Shown here piece after piece: positions 1 through 7,248 of a DNA stretch of 21,995 nt; position 1 is the first letter of the stretch; the number at the start of each line of letters is the position of its first letter. The position numbers and the translations under genes are program-made. The stretch comes from JANOYC01 sp031428675 (lineage in GTDB: Bacteria > Actinomycetota > Actinomycetes > Actinomycetales > Microbacteriaceae): assembly GCA_031428675.1 (NCBI GenBank), contig JANOYC010000097.1, positions 1-21,995 on the forward strand, written 5' to 3'. Below the pieces are notes generated by a model, which worked only from the letters and a program-made list of their open reading frames with translations, ran no database searches and had not been told where the DNA came from.

Positions 1-2
1 CC

Positions 3-704
3 ATGCCTGCGCAGGCTGTCCCGCCGCCAGAAGCGTTGCCACCGGCCTCGGTCAGGGCCCAGTTGCTCGCCACCGAGCACTGGAGCCTGCTCGCCTCTCG
101 AAGCACGACGCAAAGCGAAGTACTGACTCGCATCAGCATGTTTCTGACGCTCACCTCGGCGAGTCTGCTCAGCATTGCCCTGGTCGGTCAGGCCACCGCG
201 TTCAGCGACAACTTTCGGCTGTTCGCGGTGGCCATCCTCGGCGTGTTGTGTGTGATCGGGACCCTCACCCACGTGCGTGTCCACAACGTGGCGTATGAAG
301 ACCTCATGTACGTCCTCGCAATGAACAGGTTGCGCGCCGCGTATGTCGCGATCGACCCGGGGATCGAGCCGTTTCTGATGTCATCCACACACGACGATCG
401 CCGCGGCTCGACGCAGACCTACTACTGGCTCGGCAAACGTACCGATCTCGGTCAAGTCGCCGGCAGCAGCATGATCTTCATCGCCGCGGTGTGCGGAGCG
501 CTGTTCGGACTGTTTGCGGCCGCTGTCGGCGGCATCTTCTCGGCGCCAACGTGGCTCCTGTACGTCCTCGGTTGCGGTGTCGGGCTGAGCTACGTAGCTC
601 TCAACATCTGGCTCGGCAATCGACGGTACTTCGCGATCTGGCCCGGATTCGATCCGGTCTCGCCATCTCCGGAATCGGCCACGCCCGCAGATCCGACCCC
701 CTAG
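3..704 (+). CDS. Four-helix membrane protein of unknown function
   Basis: This is a 233-residue protein if the ATG at base 3 is the start. Only two bases precede it, so a ribosome binding site cannot be checked and the gene may begin further upstream. Hydrophobic segments are visible at about residues 46-64 and 72-90 and again at about 153-175 and 182-203, giving two helical hairpins joined by a polar loop of about 60 residues. The tail is Pro/Ser-rich and polar. I do not recognise the family. The stop codon TAG shares the palindrome CTAG with the stop of the convergent methyltransferase gene, so the two genes overlap by four bases. No catalytic motif is visible. Confidence 0.75.
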   Translation: MPAQAVPPPEALPPASVRAQLLATEHWSLLASRSTTQSEVLTRISMFLTLTSASLLSIALVGQATAFSDNFRLFAVAILGVLCVIGTLTHVRVHNVAYEDLMYVLAMNRLRAAYVAIDPGIEPFLMSSTHDDRRGSTQTYYWLGKRTDLGQVAGSSMIFIAAVCGALFGLFAAAVGGIFSAPTWLLYVLGCGVGLSYVALNIWLGNRRYFAIWPGFDPVSPSPESATPADPTP

Positions 705-1300
705 CGCCCGCGGTGCGCGAGTAGGATCGTGTCGATCGCAACCCCGGCATCCGTCGTGCGTTTCCACTGGCGGCACTCAGCGATCGAGAGCCCGGCAGCC
801 GCGTTGCGGAGCTGACTGACCGTGGTGAGGATGGCCGGATCCTGCGGCCCACCAACCCCGTGCTCGATGTTGACTCGGTCGTGATTGATGAGGGCGAGCG
901 TGCCTCCCGGCGCCAGGTAGCTCGCGGCGTTGTCGATTGCCTTCGCGAGCGCATCCGCGGTCACCTGGAAGTACGCGATGACGACAAGGTCGACGGGAGT
1001 GTCGGACACCCATTCCGTCGCATCCGCTTCGACGAATCGCACGTCGAGATTATGCTCGGCGGCGCGACGAGCACCTGTCGCCAGACCTACCGGGGAGAAA
1101 TCCACCGCGGTGACCTCCCACCCGCGCGCCGCGAGCCACAGGGCGTGGCGACCTTCGCCAGCCGCGAGGTCGACCGCGCGACCAGCAGGCAGCGGCTTGG
1201 CGACGCTGGCGATCCACGTGTTCGGCGCAAGCGACCACACCGTGGATGCGTCGGCCGCCGCTGCCGCATAGCGGTCGTTCCAAAGCGCCCGGCACATCAC
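701..1300 (-). CDS. Class I SAM-dependent methyltransferase (TehB-like)
   Basis: The 199-residue protein has a Rossmann-type methyltransferase fold. Motif I is VDLAAGEG at residues 43-50, and the acidic ribose-binding residue is D67 in AVDFS. The N-terminal WNDRY and APN elements are typical of actinobacterial TehB/UbiE-like enzymes. The substrate cannot be predicted. The GTG start at 1298-1300 overlaps the stop of the upstream MTHFR-like gene as GTGA, so the two are probably co-translated; an ATG follows directly as the second codon. The gene runs convergent to the membrane protein and shares a CTAG stop with it. The link to one-carbon metabolism rests on gene order only. Confidence 0.87.
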   Translation of the reverse strand: MMCRALWNDRYAAAAADASTVWSLAPNTWIASVAKPLPAGRAVDLAAGEGRHALWLAARGWEVTAVDFSPVGLATGARRAAEHNLDVRFVEADATEWVSDTPVDLVVIAYFQVTADALAKAIDNAASYLAPGGTLALINHDRVNIEHGVGGPQDPAILTTVSQLRNAAAGLSIAECRQWKRTTDAGVAIDTILLAHRGR

Positions 1301-2355
1301 GCGACCGCGATTCGTTCGGAAATCTCGGCGAGCGCGGAGGAAAAATCCCGTTCATGGCCGTGCGCCGCACCGCCGGACAGGTTGACGCCCCGCACGCCGT
1401 CGATGCCGAGCATGACCGTTGCGAGCTCGGCAGCGGCCGAGATGCCAGCGTCGCGGGGGTTGGACGCCGAAAGGATGCCGTCGAGGTATCCCTCCGGCAG
1501 CGCCAATGTGGTGAAGCTTTTCAGTAGCTCCGCGCTTCCGCGATCGACGACGACAGGCACGCAGGGAATGTACGCGAGCTCGGCCCCGAGTTCGCGTGCT
1601 GCTGCGATGAACTGGGCGACGGGTCGTGCGCCGCCGGCGTGATTGACGAAGCAGACCTCTGCGCCGGCTCGCATCTTCTCCACCAGTCGCGCGGGCCGGC
1701 GATCGACGGGCGGCGCTGAGGGCGACTCGCCGACCGAAACGAGATGACCGGCGGCATGGGCGAGCGATGCGGTCTGGGTGGAATCGAGGTCGAACACTGG
1801 CGCTGCATCCGGTCGGGAGCCGGTCAACGGGTGATCGCCGGTGACGCAGTGCACCCCGGCCACTCCGACGTGGGCAAGCGCGGCGAGTTCGGCTTCCAAG
1901 GCAACTCGATTGCGGTCGCGGTTGTTGAATCCCATCCACGGCACGAGCCCGGCATCCCGGATCAGAAGGGCGCGATACGACGGCGGGAATTGCACGCGTG
2001 CCAGCCCCGAGTCGCCCGCAAGCACGGCATCCACTTTCCCGCGTAGGGCCGTCGCGCAGTCGGAAATCGACGCCGCGTCGAGCGCTCTGGCGGGAAAGTC
2101 CGCGACGACGATCTGGCGCGAGGCCAGGAGAGCGCGCATCCCCGCCGCGTCTGTTGACGGTGTTGATGCAGGCACCGGTTCGGCGGACGAAAACGACCGG
2201 TCGGTCGTCGACGGGCTGGCGACTCCGTGCCAGCGCACTGTCGGCGAATTCAGAAACACGCACGGATGAGCGGCCACCTCACACGACCCATCGAACTCGA
2301 CCCCGCCGCAGGGACCGTACTCCATTGACTTCGGACAGGCGATCTCGGTGATCAT
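1297..2355 (-). CDS. MetV-MetF-like fusion: Cys-rich MTHFR_C-like domain plus methylenetetrahydrofolate reductase-like barrel
   Basis: This is a 352-residue protein. The start is placed at the ATG at 2353-2355, behind a GGAAGGG sequence; the reading frame stays open to 2490, but that extension is low-complexity and unlike the family. Residues 1-36 hold four cysteines in the pattern CPK..GPCGG..GSCE..PC, which matches the MTHFR C-terminal/MetV family. A Ser/Thr/Pro-rich linker follows, then a TIM-barrel region from about residue 75 resembling MetF. The GD motif (TGDHP) aligns with E. coli MetF D120. The position of E. coli Q183 appears to be Asn, and the E28 position is not clearly conserved. 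The protein probably acts in folate one-carbon chemistry, but the exact reaction is uncertain. It is translationally coupled to the methyltransferase and divergent from allB. Confidence 0.78.
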   Translation of the reverse strand: MITEIACPKSMEYGPCGGVEFDGSCEVAAHPCVFLNSPTVRWHGVASPSTTDRSFSSAEPVPASTPSTDAAGMRALLASRQIVVADFPARALDAASISDCATALRGKVDAVLAGDSGLARVQFPPSYRALLIRDAGLVPWMGFNNRDRNRVALEAELAALAHVGVAGVHCVTGDHPLTGSRPDAAPVFDLDSTQTASLAHAAGHLVSVGESPSAPPVDRRPARLVEKMRAGAEVCFVNHAGGARPVAQFIAAARELGAELAYIPCVPVVVDRGSAELLKSFTTLALPEGYLDGILSASNPRDAGISAAAELATVMLGIDGVRGVNLSGGAAHGHERDFSSALAEISERIAVA

Positions 2356-2483
2356 CGTCGGCGGCGCCCTTCCGATTGCGGGAAACAGTGCGTGGACTTT
2401 TCTCGACCTAGTGCAGGTGGGAGTGTGGGGCTGGGTCTGTTTCAATGGTACCGACGCCCACCTTCGAGCAAGGACACCCAGGT
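2356..2483. promoter_or_regulatory. Divergent intergenic region between the MTHFR-like gene and allB
   Basis: These 128 bases separate two head-to-head genes and must carry both promoters if neither is leaderless from within. I could not fix a convincing -35/-10 pair on either strand. The octamer TGTTTCAA at 2438-2445 also occurs at 10635-10642 in front of pucG, so it may be part of a shared operator. The allB ribosome binding site is AAGGA at 2470-2474. Confidence 0.4.
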
Positions 2484-3872
2484 ATGACACCTCGCCATGA
2501 CCTCGTTATCCGCGCCGCTGCAGCCTTCATCAACGGGCAATTCCAAGCCGCGTCGATCGGAGTCACCGGCGGCCGCATCGCGGCGATCTCTGGACACTCC
2601 GAGGGAGATCTTCACGGCGAGATTATCGTTGAGCTCGCCGCCGACGAGGTGCTCATCCCCGGCATCGTGGATACCCATGTTCACATCAACGATCCCGGTC
2701 GCACCCACTGGGAGGGGTTTGCGACCGCCACCCGGGCGGCTGCGGCCGCTGGCGTCACCACCGTGGTCGACATGCCGCTCAACAGCATTCCGGCGACGGT
2801 GACGGTGGATGCCCTCCACATCAAGCGAGACACCGCAGCAGGCTCGGTGGCAGTGGATGTCGGCTTCTGGGGTGGGGCCGTTCCCGAGAATCTGGGCACG
2901 CTGCGGCACCTGCACGACGCGGGTGTCTTCGGCTTCAAAGCCTTCCTCGCGCCCTCGGGCGTCGACGAATTCGGGCACCTCGACCCGGAGCAACTCGAGC
3001 AAGCCCTCGAGGAGATCGCCGCGTTCGACGGCTTGCTCATCGTGCACGCCGAAGACCCCGCCGTGCTCGATGCCTTCAGCAATGAGGGTGGCACGCACTA
3101 CGACCGTTTCGTCGCCTCCCGCCCCGAGGATGCCGAGATCACCGCGATCGATCGCGTGATCGCCGGAGTGCGCCGCACCGGTGCGAGGGCGCACATCCTG
3201 CACTTGTCATCCGCCCGCGCTCTCGACTCGCTCCGGGCCGCCCGCGCCGACGGGCTCCCGATCACGGTCGAGACCTGTCCGCACTATCTCGTCTTCGACG
3301 CCGAGGACATCACCGACGGCGCGACGCAGTTCAAGTGCTGCCCCCCGATTCGCGACCATTCGAACCGCGAGGCGCTGTGGTCGGCCCTCCTGGCGGGCGA
3401 TATCGACGTAGTCGTCACCGATCATTCCCCCAGCACCGCCGAGTTGAAGTATGCGCACGGCGGTGACTTCGCGCTCGCTTGGGGCGGAATCTCCGGTTTG
3501 CAGACGGGATTCGCGGCCGTGTGGACGGAAGCCCGGCGGCGCGGAATTCCGCTTGAGCGAGTGCTCGAATGGATGTCAGCGGGCACCGCTCGGCTCGTGG
3601 GTTTGCCCGAGAAGGGGCGGATCGCGGTGGGCGCCGACGCCGATCTCGTGGCGTTCGCCCCGGATGAGACCTTCGCGGTGCATGCCGAGCAACTCCTGTA
3701 CAAGAACCCGATCAGCGCGTTCGATGGCCGGGAACTTCGAGGCGTGGCCCGGCGTGTGTGGCTCGGCGGAGCATCCATCGTCTCCCCCGGTGCTGCTCAC
3801 CCCGCCGCGCCTTCGGAAATTCAGGAATCGACCGCTGTCGGGCACCTGCTGACCGCGCCACACGCGCGATAG
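2484..3872 (+). CDS. allB: Allantoinase
   Basis: Allantoinase hydrolyses (S)-allantoin to allantoate in the cytosol, using a binuclear metal centre. The 462-residue protein shows the full amidohydrolase ligand set: H65 and H67 (DTHVHIN), K152 (GFKAF, the carboxylated lysine), H188 (VHAED), H240 (ILHLSS) and D313 (VTDHSPS). The CPHYL and KCCPPIR motifs are typical of allantoinase rather than dihydroorotase or dihydropyrimidinase. The start is the ATG at 2484, nine bases after AAGGA; an upstream in-frame start at 2445 lacks this support. The last 20 or so residues lie beyond the usual end of the family and are partly encoded by one arm of an 18-bp inverted repeat. Uricase follows 72 bases downstream on the same strand. 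Confidence 0.95.
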   Translation: MTPRHDLVIRAAAAFINGQFQAASIGVTGGRIAAISGHSEGDLHGEIIVELAADEVLIPGIVDTHVHINDPGRTHWEGFATATRAAAAAGVTTVVDMPLNSIPATVTVDALHIKRDTAAGSVAVDVGFWGGAVPENLGTLRHLHDAGVFGFKAFLAPSGVDEFGHLDPEQLEQALEEIAAFDGLLIVHAEDPAVLDAFSNEGGTHYDRFVASRPEDAEITAIDRVIAGVRRTGARAHILHLSSARALDSLRAARADGLPITVETCPHYLVFDAEDITDGATQFKCCPPIRDHSNREALWSALLAGDIDVVVTDHSPSTAELKYAHGGDFALAWGGISGLQTGFAAVWTEARRRGIPLERVLEWMSAGTARLVGLPEKGRIAVGADADLVAFAPDETFAVHAEQLLYKNPISAFDGRELRGVARRVWLGGASIVSPGAAHPAAPSEIQESTAVGHLLTAPHAR

Positions 3873-3899
3873 CGCGCACTTTCCTGAATTTCCGAAGGT
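3810..3899. repeat. Perfect 18-bp inverted repeat spanning the allB stop codon
   Basis: The left arm CCTTCGGAAATTCAGGAA (3810-3827) is the exact reverse complement of 3882-3899, with 54 bases between. The left arm is translated as part of the AllB tail (PSEIQES). The loop contains the stop codon and a small inner hairpin, GCGCG-ATAG-CGCGC (3865-3878). Outside the perfect arms, a CCCCGC block is present on both sides with a 2-base offset, so the ancestral repeat was probably longer. No T-run follows, so it is not a classical intrinsic terminator. I saw no third copy in the window. Confidence 0.9.
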
Positions 3900-3944
3900 G
3901 CGGGGCGAAACACCGCGGTCACATCGCTCTGGGAGAATGCGCCC

Positions 3945-4835
3945 ATGGCGATCATCCTCGGCGACAACCAGTACGGGAAAGCGGAATCCCGCGTTGTGCG
4001 CATCTACCGGGACACTCCGCGGCACGAGATTCGCGATCTCAACGTATCGACGGCCCTACGCGGGCCGTTCGCACCCGCGCACCTCCTCGGCGACCAGTCC
4101 AACGTGCTCCCGACCGACACGCAGAAGAACACCGCCTTCGCCTTCGCGAAGTCGCACGGCATCACCTCCGCCGAGGATTACGGTCTCGCGCTCGCCCGGC
4201 ACTTCGTGCACGACATCGCCCCTGTCGAGGGCGCCCGGGTCGACATCGAGGAGTTCGCGTGGCGCCGCGCGGTCGTCGACGGCATCGAGCACGACCACAC
4301 CTGGACGCGGCTCGGCGAAGAAATACGCACGACCGCCATCACCGTCGACGCGACCGGCGACTACGTGATCAGCGGCCTGAAGAATCTCGTGATCCTGAAA
4401 TCCACGCGCTCCGAGTTCACCGGCTTTCTCGTGGACGAGTTCACGACCCTCGCCGAAGCCCACGACCGAGTGATGGCAACCTCGCTCACCGCGCAGTGGC
4501 GCTACACCTCGACCGACATCGACTGGGACGTGACCTATGCCTCAGTCAAGGCCACGATGATTCGGGAATTCGCGGAACTACATTCCCTGGCACTGCAACA
4601 GACACTGTGGCATATGGGCCACGCGGTGCTGGAGAAGCACCCGGAGATCGCCGAGATTCGCGTGAAGGCACCCAACAAGCACCACTTCGTGGTCGACCTT
4701 GCCCCGTTCAACCTCGAGAACCCCGGCGAAGTGTTTTATGCCGCCGACCGCCCGTACGGGCTCATCGAAGCCACCGTGACCCGGGACGACGCTCCGGATG
4801 CCGGCTCCGCATGGCGCGCATCGGAGTTCTCGTGA
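3945..4835 (+). CDS. pucL: Urate oxidase (uricase), cofactor-free
   Basis: Uricase oxidises urate with O2 to 5-hydroxyisourate and H2O2 without metal or cofactor. The 296-residue protein has the expected two T-fold domains: K12 in NQYGKAE, T57 in LPTDTQKNT (the Lys-Thr dyad), and the N244-K-H-H motif near the C-terminus that supplies the third catalytic His. Length matches the bacterial family. A GGGAGA ribosome binding site ends eight bases before the ATG. The gene lies between allB and guaD, and its TGA stop overlaps the proposed GTG start of guaD. The B. subtilis PucL arrangement, with OHCU decarboxylase fused to uricase, is not used here; the decarboxylase is a separate gene. Confidence 0.95.
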   Translation: MAIILGDNQYGKAESRVVRIYRDTPRHEIRDLNVSTALRGPFAPAHLLGDQSNVLPTDTQKNTAFAFAKSHGITSAEDYGLALARHFVHDIAPVEGARVDIEEFAWRRAVVDGIEHDHTWTRLGEEIRTTAITVDATGDYVISGLKNLVILKSTRSEFTGFLVDEFTTLAEAHDRVMATSLTAQWRYTSTDIDWDVTYASVKATMIREFAELHSLALQQTLWHMGHAVLEKHPEIAEIRVKAPNKHHFVVDLAPFNLENPGEVFYAADRPYGLIEATVTRDDAPDAGSAWRASEFS

Positions 4836-5314
4836 TCGCCACGGCCGCTGATGACGCGCGCTTCCTCGCCCACGCCATCCGCTTGGCCACGGAGAATGTC
4901 GAAAACGGCGGCGGTCCTTTCGGAGCCCTGATCGTGCGGGATGGCGAGGTCGTGGCGGAGGGACAGAACCGGGTCACGGCAACCCTCGATCCGACCGCGC
5001 ACGCCGAAGTCGTCGCGATCCGGGCCGCCTGCCAGTCGATCGGCGACTTCTCCCTCCAGGGAGCAACGCTCTACACCTCGTGCGAACCCTGCCCGCTGTG
5101 TCTGTCAGCGGCACTGTGGGCGCGCGTTGATCGCGTGGTGTTCGCCGCAGATCGACACGATGCGGCGCGGGGCGGGTTCGACGACCTCGAGTTCTACGAG
5201 CTCTTCGCACGTGATCGAGCCACCTGGCCGGTCGCAATCGACGCCGTCCGGCCCGACAATGCGCCGGAACCTTTCGACGCGTGGCTCGCCAACGAGTCGC
5301 GCACCGACTACTGA
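4832..5314 (+). CDS. guaD: Guanine deaminase, cytidine-deaminase fold
   Basis: GuaD deaminates guanine to xanthine, feeding guanine into urate formation. The 160-residue protein carries the deaminase zinc site: H57-A-E59 (TAHAEV) and C87-x-x-C90 (CEPCPLC), with E59 as proton shuttle. The GGPFGALIV and C-terminal F-x-x-W elements match B. subtilis GuaD, which is 156 residues, rather than the tRNA adenosine deaminase TadA. The start is taken as the GTG at 4832, five bases after GGAG and overlapping the pucL stop as GTGA. The ATG at 4811 would add seven residues but lacks a ribosome binding site. Convergent with pucM, which ends 25 bases away. Confidence 0.9.
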   Translation: MIATAADDARFLAHAIRLATENVENGGGPFGALIVRDGEVVAEGQNRVTATLDPTAHAEVVAIRAACQSIGDFSLQGATLYTSCEPCPLCLSAALWARVDRVVFAADRHDAARGGFDDLEFYELFARDRATWPVAIDAVRPDNAPEPFDAWLANESRTDY

Positions 5315-5339
5315 GCGAGCGCCGACGACGCTGTGCGCG

Positions 5340-5666
5340 TCAGCTGCCGCGATAGGTGGAGAAGGCGAACGGACTCAGCAGCACGGGCACATGGTAGTGC
5401 GCGCTCGCGTCGGCGACGTCGAAGTCGATACGCACCCGAGGGTAGAACGTCGAACGACCCGACGCCGCGAAGTAGTCGCCGGTGGCGAAAACCAGACGAT
5501 ACGTGCCCGGCTTCAGTTGGTCGGGGCCAAGCGACGACACCCTGCCGTTGTTGTCGGTCAACTCCCTGGCGATGACCGCGCCGGTGTCATCCTGGAGCTC
5601 GACCAGGACGTCTGCGGCCGGTCGGCCGAGGGCCGCGTCGAGAACGTGAGTCGTAACCTGGCTCAT
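5340..5666 (-). CDS. pucM: 5-hydroxyisourate hydrolase (transthyretin-like)
   Basis: The enzyme hydrolyses 5-hydroxyisourate, the uricase product, to OHCU. The 108-residue protein is the normal length for the family. It begins with the THVLD signature containing H7 and ends in SPFAFSTYRGS, whose C-terminal YRGS tetrapeptide distinguishes HIU hydrolases from true transthyretins. A YHVPVLLSP strand precedes the tail. The ATG overlaps the uraD stop as ATGA at 5663-5666, so the two genes are translationally coupled and act on successive intermediates. No signal peptide is present; action is cytosolic. Confidence 0.95.
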   Translation of the reverse strand: MSQVTTHVLDAALGRPAADVLVELQDDTGAVIARELTDNNGRVSSLGPDQLKPGTYRLVFATGDYFAASGRSTFYPRVRIDFDVADASAHYHVPVLLSPFAFSTYRGS

Positions 5667-6160
5667 GAGCTCTCCGCCGGATCTCCCAGCAGGGCCGAAA
5701 GCCGAAGGATCGCGATTTCCCGAAGCTGCGCTGCGATGATCTCGCTCTCCGTTTCGGCGTCATTGTGCATCCGGCGCCGCAACTCACCGAGGATCTCGGC
5801 GCGCGAGCGACCGGCCGCACGAATCAAAAATACCCGGCCGAACCGGTTTTCATACTCCGCGTTGCCTGTGGCGAGTGCCGCCGCGAGCGCCTCATCGCCG
5901 GAATCCGCGGAAGACTGCTCGGCCCGGCTGAACGATTGCGCCGCCCCTTCGCCGACCGGCCGGTCGCCAATGCGCGGGTGATGAGCGAGCGCCTCGTCGA
6001 TCTCGCTACCGCTGAGAGGCACTGCGGCGTCTTCGGCGATGCGAAGCAGTTGAGCGACCGACGCGAAAGGCGAAGCTGCGGCCACCTCGTCGACCCATCG
6101 CTGCACCGAGAGCGCCGTGGTCAGCGCCTCGCGAAGGCGGGTATCCGAGATCGGCAACAT
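5663..6160 (-). CDS. uraD: OHCU decarboxylase (2-oxo-4-hydroxy-4-carboxy-5-ureidoimidazoline decarboxylase)
   Basis: UraD decarboxylates OHCU stereospecifically to (S)-allantoin. The 165-residue protein has the family hallmarks: FASVAQLL near the N-terminus, HHPRIGD with the catalytic His, EYENRFGRVFLI, and GRSRAEIL near the C-terminus. The start is the ATG at 6158-6160. The frame stays open upstream to 6460, but that stretch is antisense to the nucleotidyltransferase gene and has no family similarity. No Shine-Dalgarno is seen; a TACAGT box ends nine bases before the ATG, which suggests a very short leader. pucM follows with a 4-base overlap. Confidence 0.93.
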   Translation of the reverse strand: MLPISDTRLREALTTALSVQRWVDEVAAASPFASVAQLLRIAEDAAVPLSGSEIDEALAHHPRIGDRPVGEGAAQSFSRAEQSSADSGDEALAAALATGNAEYENRFGRVFLIRAAGRSRAEILGELRRRMHNDAETESEIIAAQLREIAILRLSALLGDPAESS

Positions 6161-6165
6161 ATGGC

Positions 6166-6175
6166 TATAACTGTA
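6166..6175. promoter_or_regulatory. Overlapping divergent -10 boxes between uraD and the mocA-like gene
   Basis: TATAAC (6166-6171, plus strand) lies exactly seven bases before the ATG at 6179, the geometry of a leaderless transcript. On the minus strand TACAGT (6175-6170) lies nine bases before the uraD ATG. The two hexamers overlap by two bases, and neither start has a Shine-Dalgarno. No -35 consensus is seen on either side. Positions are read directly; promoter activity is inferred. Confidence 0.55.
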
Positions 6176-6178
6176 GCG

Positions 6179-6814
6179 ATGAACACCACCACCAGCGCTC
6201 TCACCGGGCTCGTGCTCGCAGCCGGTGGCGGAACCCGTTTCGGCGCACCGAAAGCGCTCCTGCGCACGGCGGCCGGTGATCCGTGGCTCCTCCGAGCTGT
6301 CCGGCTGCTCCGCGAGGCGGGTTGCGGCCACGTCGTCGTGGCGCTCGGCGCGGCGGTCGACGAACCGTCCGCGCTTCTCGCCGACGACCCGCGCGTGAGC
6401 ATTGTGGTCGTCACCGATTGGCAGATCGGGATGTCTGCCTCGTTGCGCGCGGGACTCCACGCCATCGCGGCGGCCACTCCAGCCGCGGTCGCGGCCGTCG
6501 TCACTCTCGTCGACCTTCCCGAGCTGCCGGTCTCTGCCGCTCGTCGCTTAATCGAACGCGCTGAGATCACTCCTCTCACGCTTCGGCAGGCCGAGTATGA
6601 CAGCCGCCCCGGGCATCCGGCCCTTATCGGTCACGCACACTGGGCTGCGATCTGCGCCGAGGCCGCCGGCGACCACGGAGCCCGTGCGTATCTCGTCGAC
6701 CACGGTGTGGAGGATGTCGACTGCAGCGATCTGTTCGATGGTCATGACATCGACGTCGACATTCGCCGCGGGAGCGACGTGGATTCCCACGACGCAACAA
6801 CCTTCGGTCGCTAG
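6179..6814 (+). CDS. MocA-like nucleotidyltransferase (molybdenum cofactor cytidylyl/guanylyl transferase family)
   Basis: The 211-residue protein has the NTP-transferase Rossmann fold: nucleotide-binding LAAGGGTRFGAPK at residues 13-25, GMSASLRAGL at 84-93, a metal-binding DLP at 112-114, and RPGHPALIG further on. This pattern fits the MocA/PucB/YgfJ group, which attaches a nucleotide to the molybdenum cofactor for xanthine-dehydrogenase-type enzymes. The context in a urate pathway fits that role, but the partner enzyme is not in the window. The start is set at the ATG at 6179 because TATAAC sits seven bases upstream; an in-frame ATG at 6161 abuts the uraD ATG. The TAG stop is shared as CTAG with sufU on the opposite strand. 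Confidence 0.85.
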   Translation: MNTTTSALTGLVLAAGGGTRFGAPKALLRTAAGDPWLLRAVRLLREAGCGHVVVALGAAVDEPSALLADDPRVSIVVVTDWQIGMSASLRAGLHAIAAATPAAVAAVVTLVDLPELPVSAARRLIERAEITPLTLRQAEYDSRPGHPALIGHAHWAAICAEAAGDHGARAYLVDHGVEDVDCSDLFDGHDIDVDIRRGSDVDSHDATTFGR

Positions 6815-7248
6815 CGAGCGCTCACGTCGAGCGCGGCGACAGCGGCTCGCCACGCGAGGGTGGCGCACCGGGCGCGGAGCGGAAAACGCCCGATTCCCGC
6901 GAACACCGACGCGTCTCCCAGCCCGTCGGGGGCCGATTGTCCTGCGTGCACACTGTCGAAGAACTGCTCCGCCCGTTGATGCAAAAGCTCCGACGGTGTT
7001 CCCGGCGCGAGCGCAGCGAGCACCGACGCCGACGCCATCGAAACGGTGCAGCCGTTGCCCTGCCAGGTCAGCGTAGCGACGACCCCATCGTCATCGACCG
7101 TCACCCGCACGGTGATGCTGTCGCCACACGCGGGCGTGATTTCGGATGCCTCTCCCGTGAACTGGTCGTGCAGCCCGAGACCATGCTTGGCGCGCTCGTA
7201 GTCTTCGATGACGACCTGGCGCTCGGCATCGCTCAGTGGCGACGTCAC
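6811..7248 (-). CDS. sufU: SufU-type Fe-S assembly / Zn-dependent sulfur-transfer protein
   Basis: The 145-residue protein keeps the full SufU metal site: C41 and D43 (PACGDS), C67 (GNGCTVSMASAS) and C128 (RARCATLAW). The spacing is close to that of B. subtilis SufU, which accepts sulfur from the cysteine desulfurase SufS. SufU normally sits in a suf operon. Here it is the last gene of a ureide operon, its GTG overlapping the regulator's stop as GTGA at 7245-7248. It could therefore be a dedicated sulfur or Fe-S helper for a catabolic enzyme such as xanthine dehydrogenase; that role is inferred. The stop shares CTAG with the convergent mocA-like gene. Confidence 0.88.
   Translation of the reverse strand: MTSPLSDAERQVVIEDYERAKHGLGLHDQFTGEASEITPACGDSITVRVTVDDDGVVATLTWQGNGCTVSMASASVLAALAPGTPSELLHQRAEQFFDSVHAGQSAPDGLGDASVFAGIGRFPLRARCATLAWRAAVAALDVSAR

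Noticed and set aside
2356..2490. Upstream start for the MTHFR-like gene
   Set aside because: The extra 45 residues overlap the allB start and leader and have no family match; ATG 2355 directly precedes the Cys-rich domain.
3810..3899. Reading the inverted repeat as an insertion sequence end or intrinsic terminator
   Set aside because: There is no transposase or target duplication between the arms and no T-run after the stem.
3758..4831. Long open frame leading into guaD
   Set aside because: It is an Arg/His-rich shadow of allB and pucL; GuaD similarity begins only at about 4832.
6161..6460. N-terminal extension of uraD
   Set aside because: The added 100 residues are antisense to the mocA-like gene and polar; family similarity starts at the ATG at 6160.
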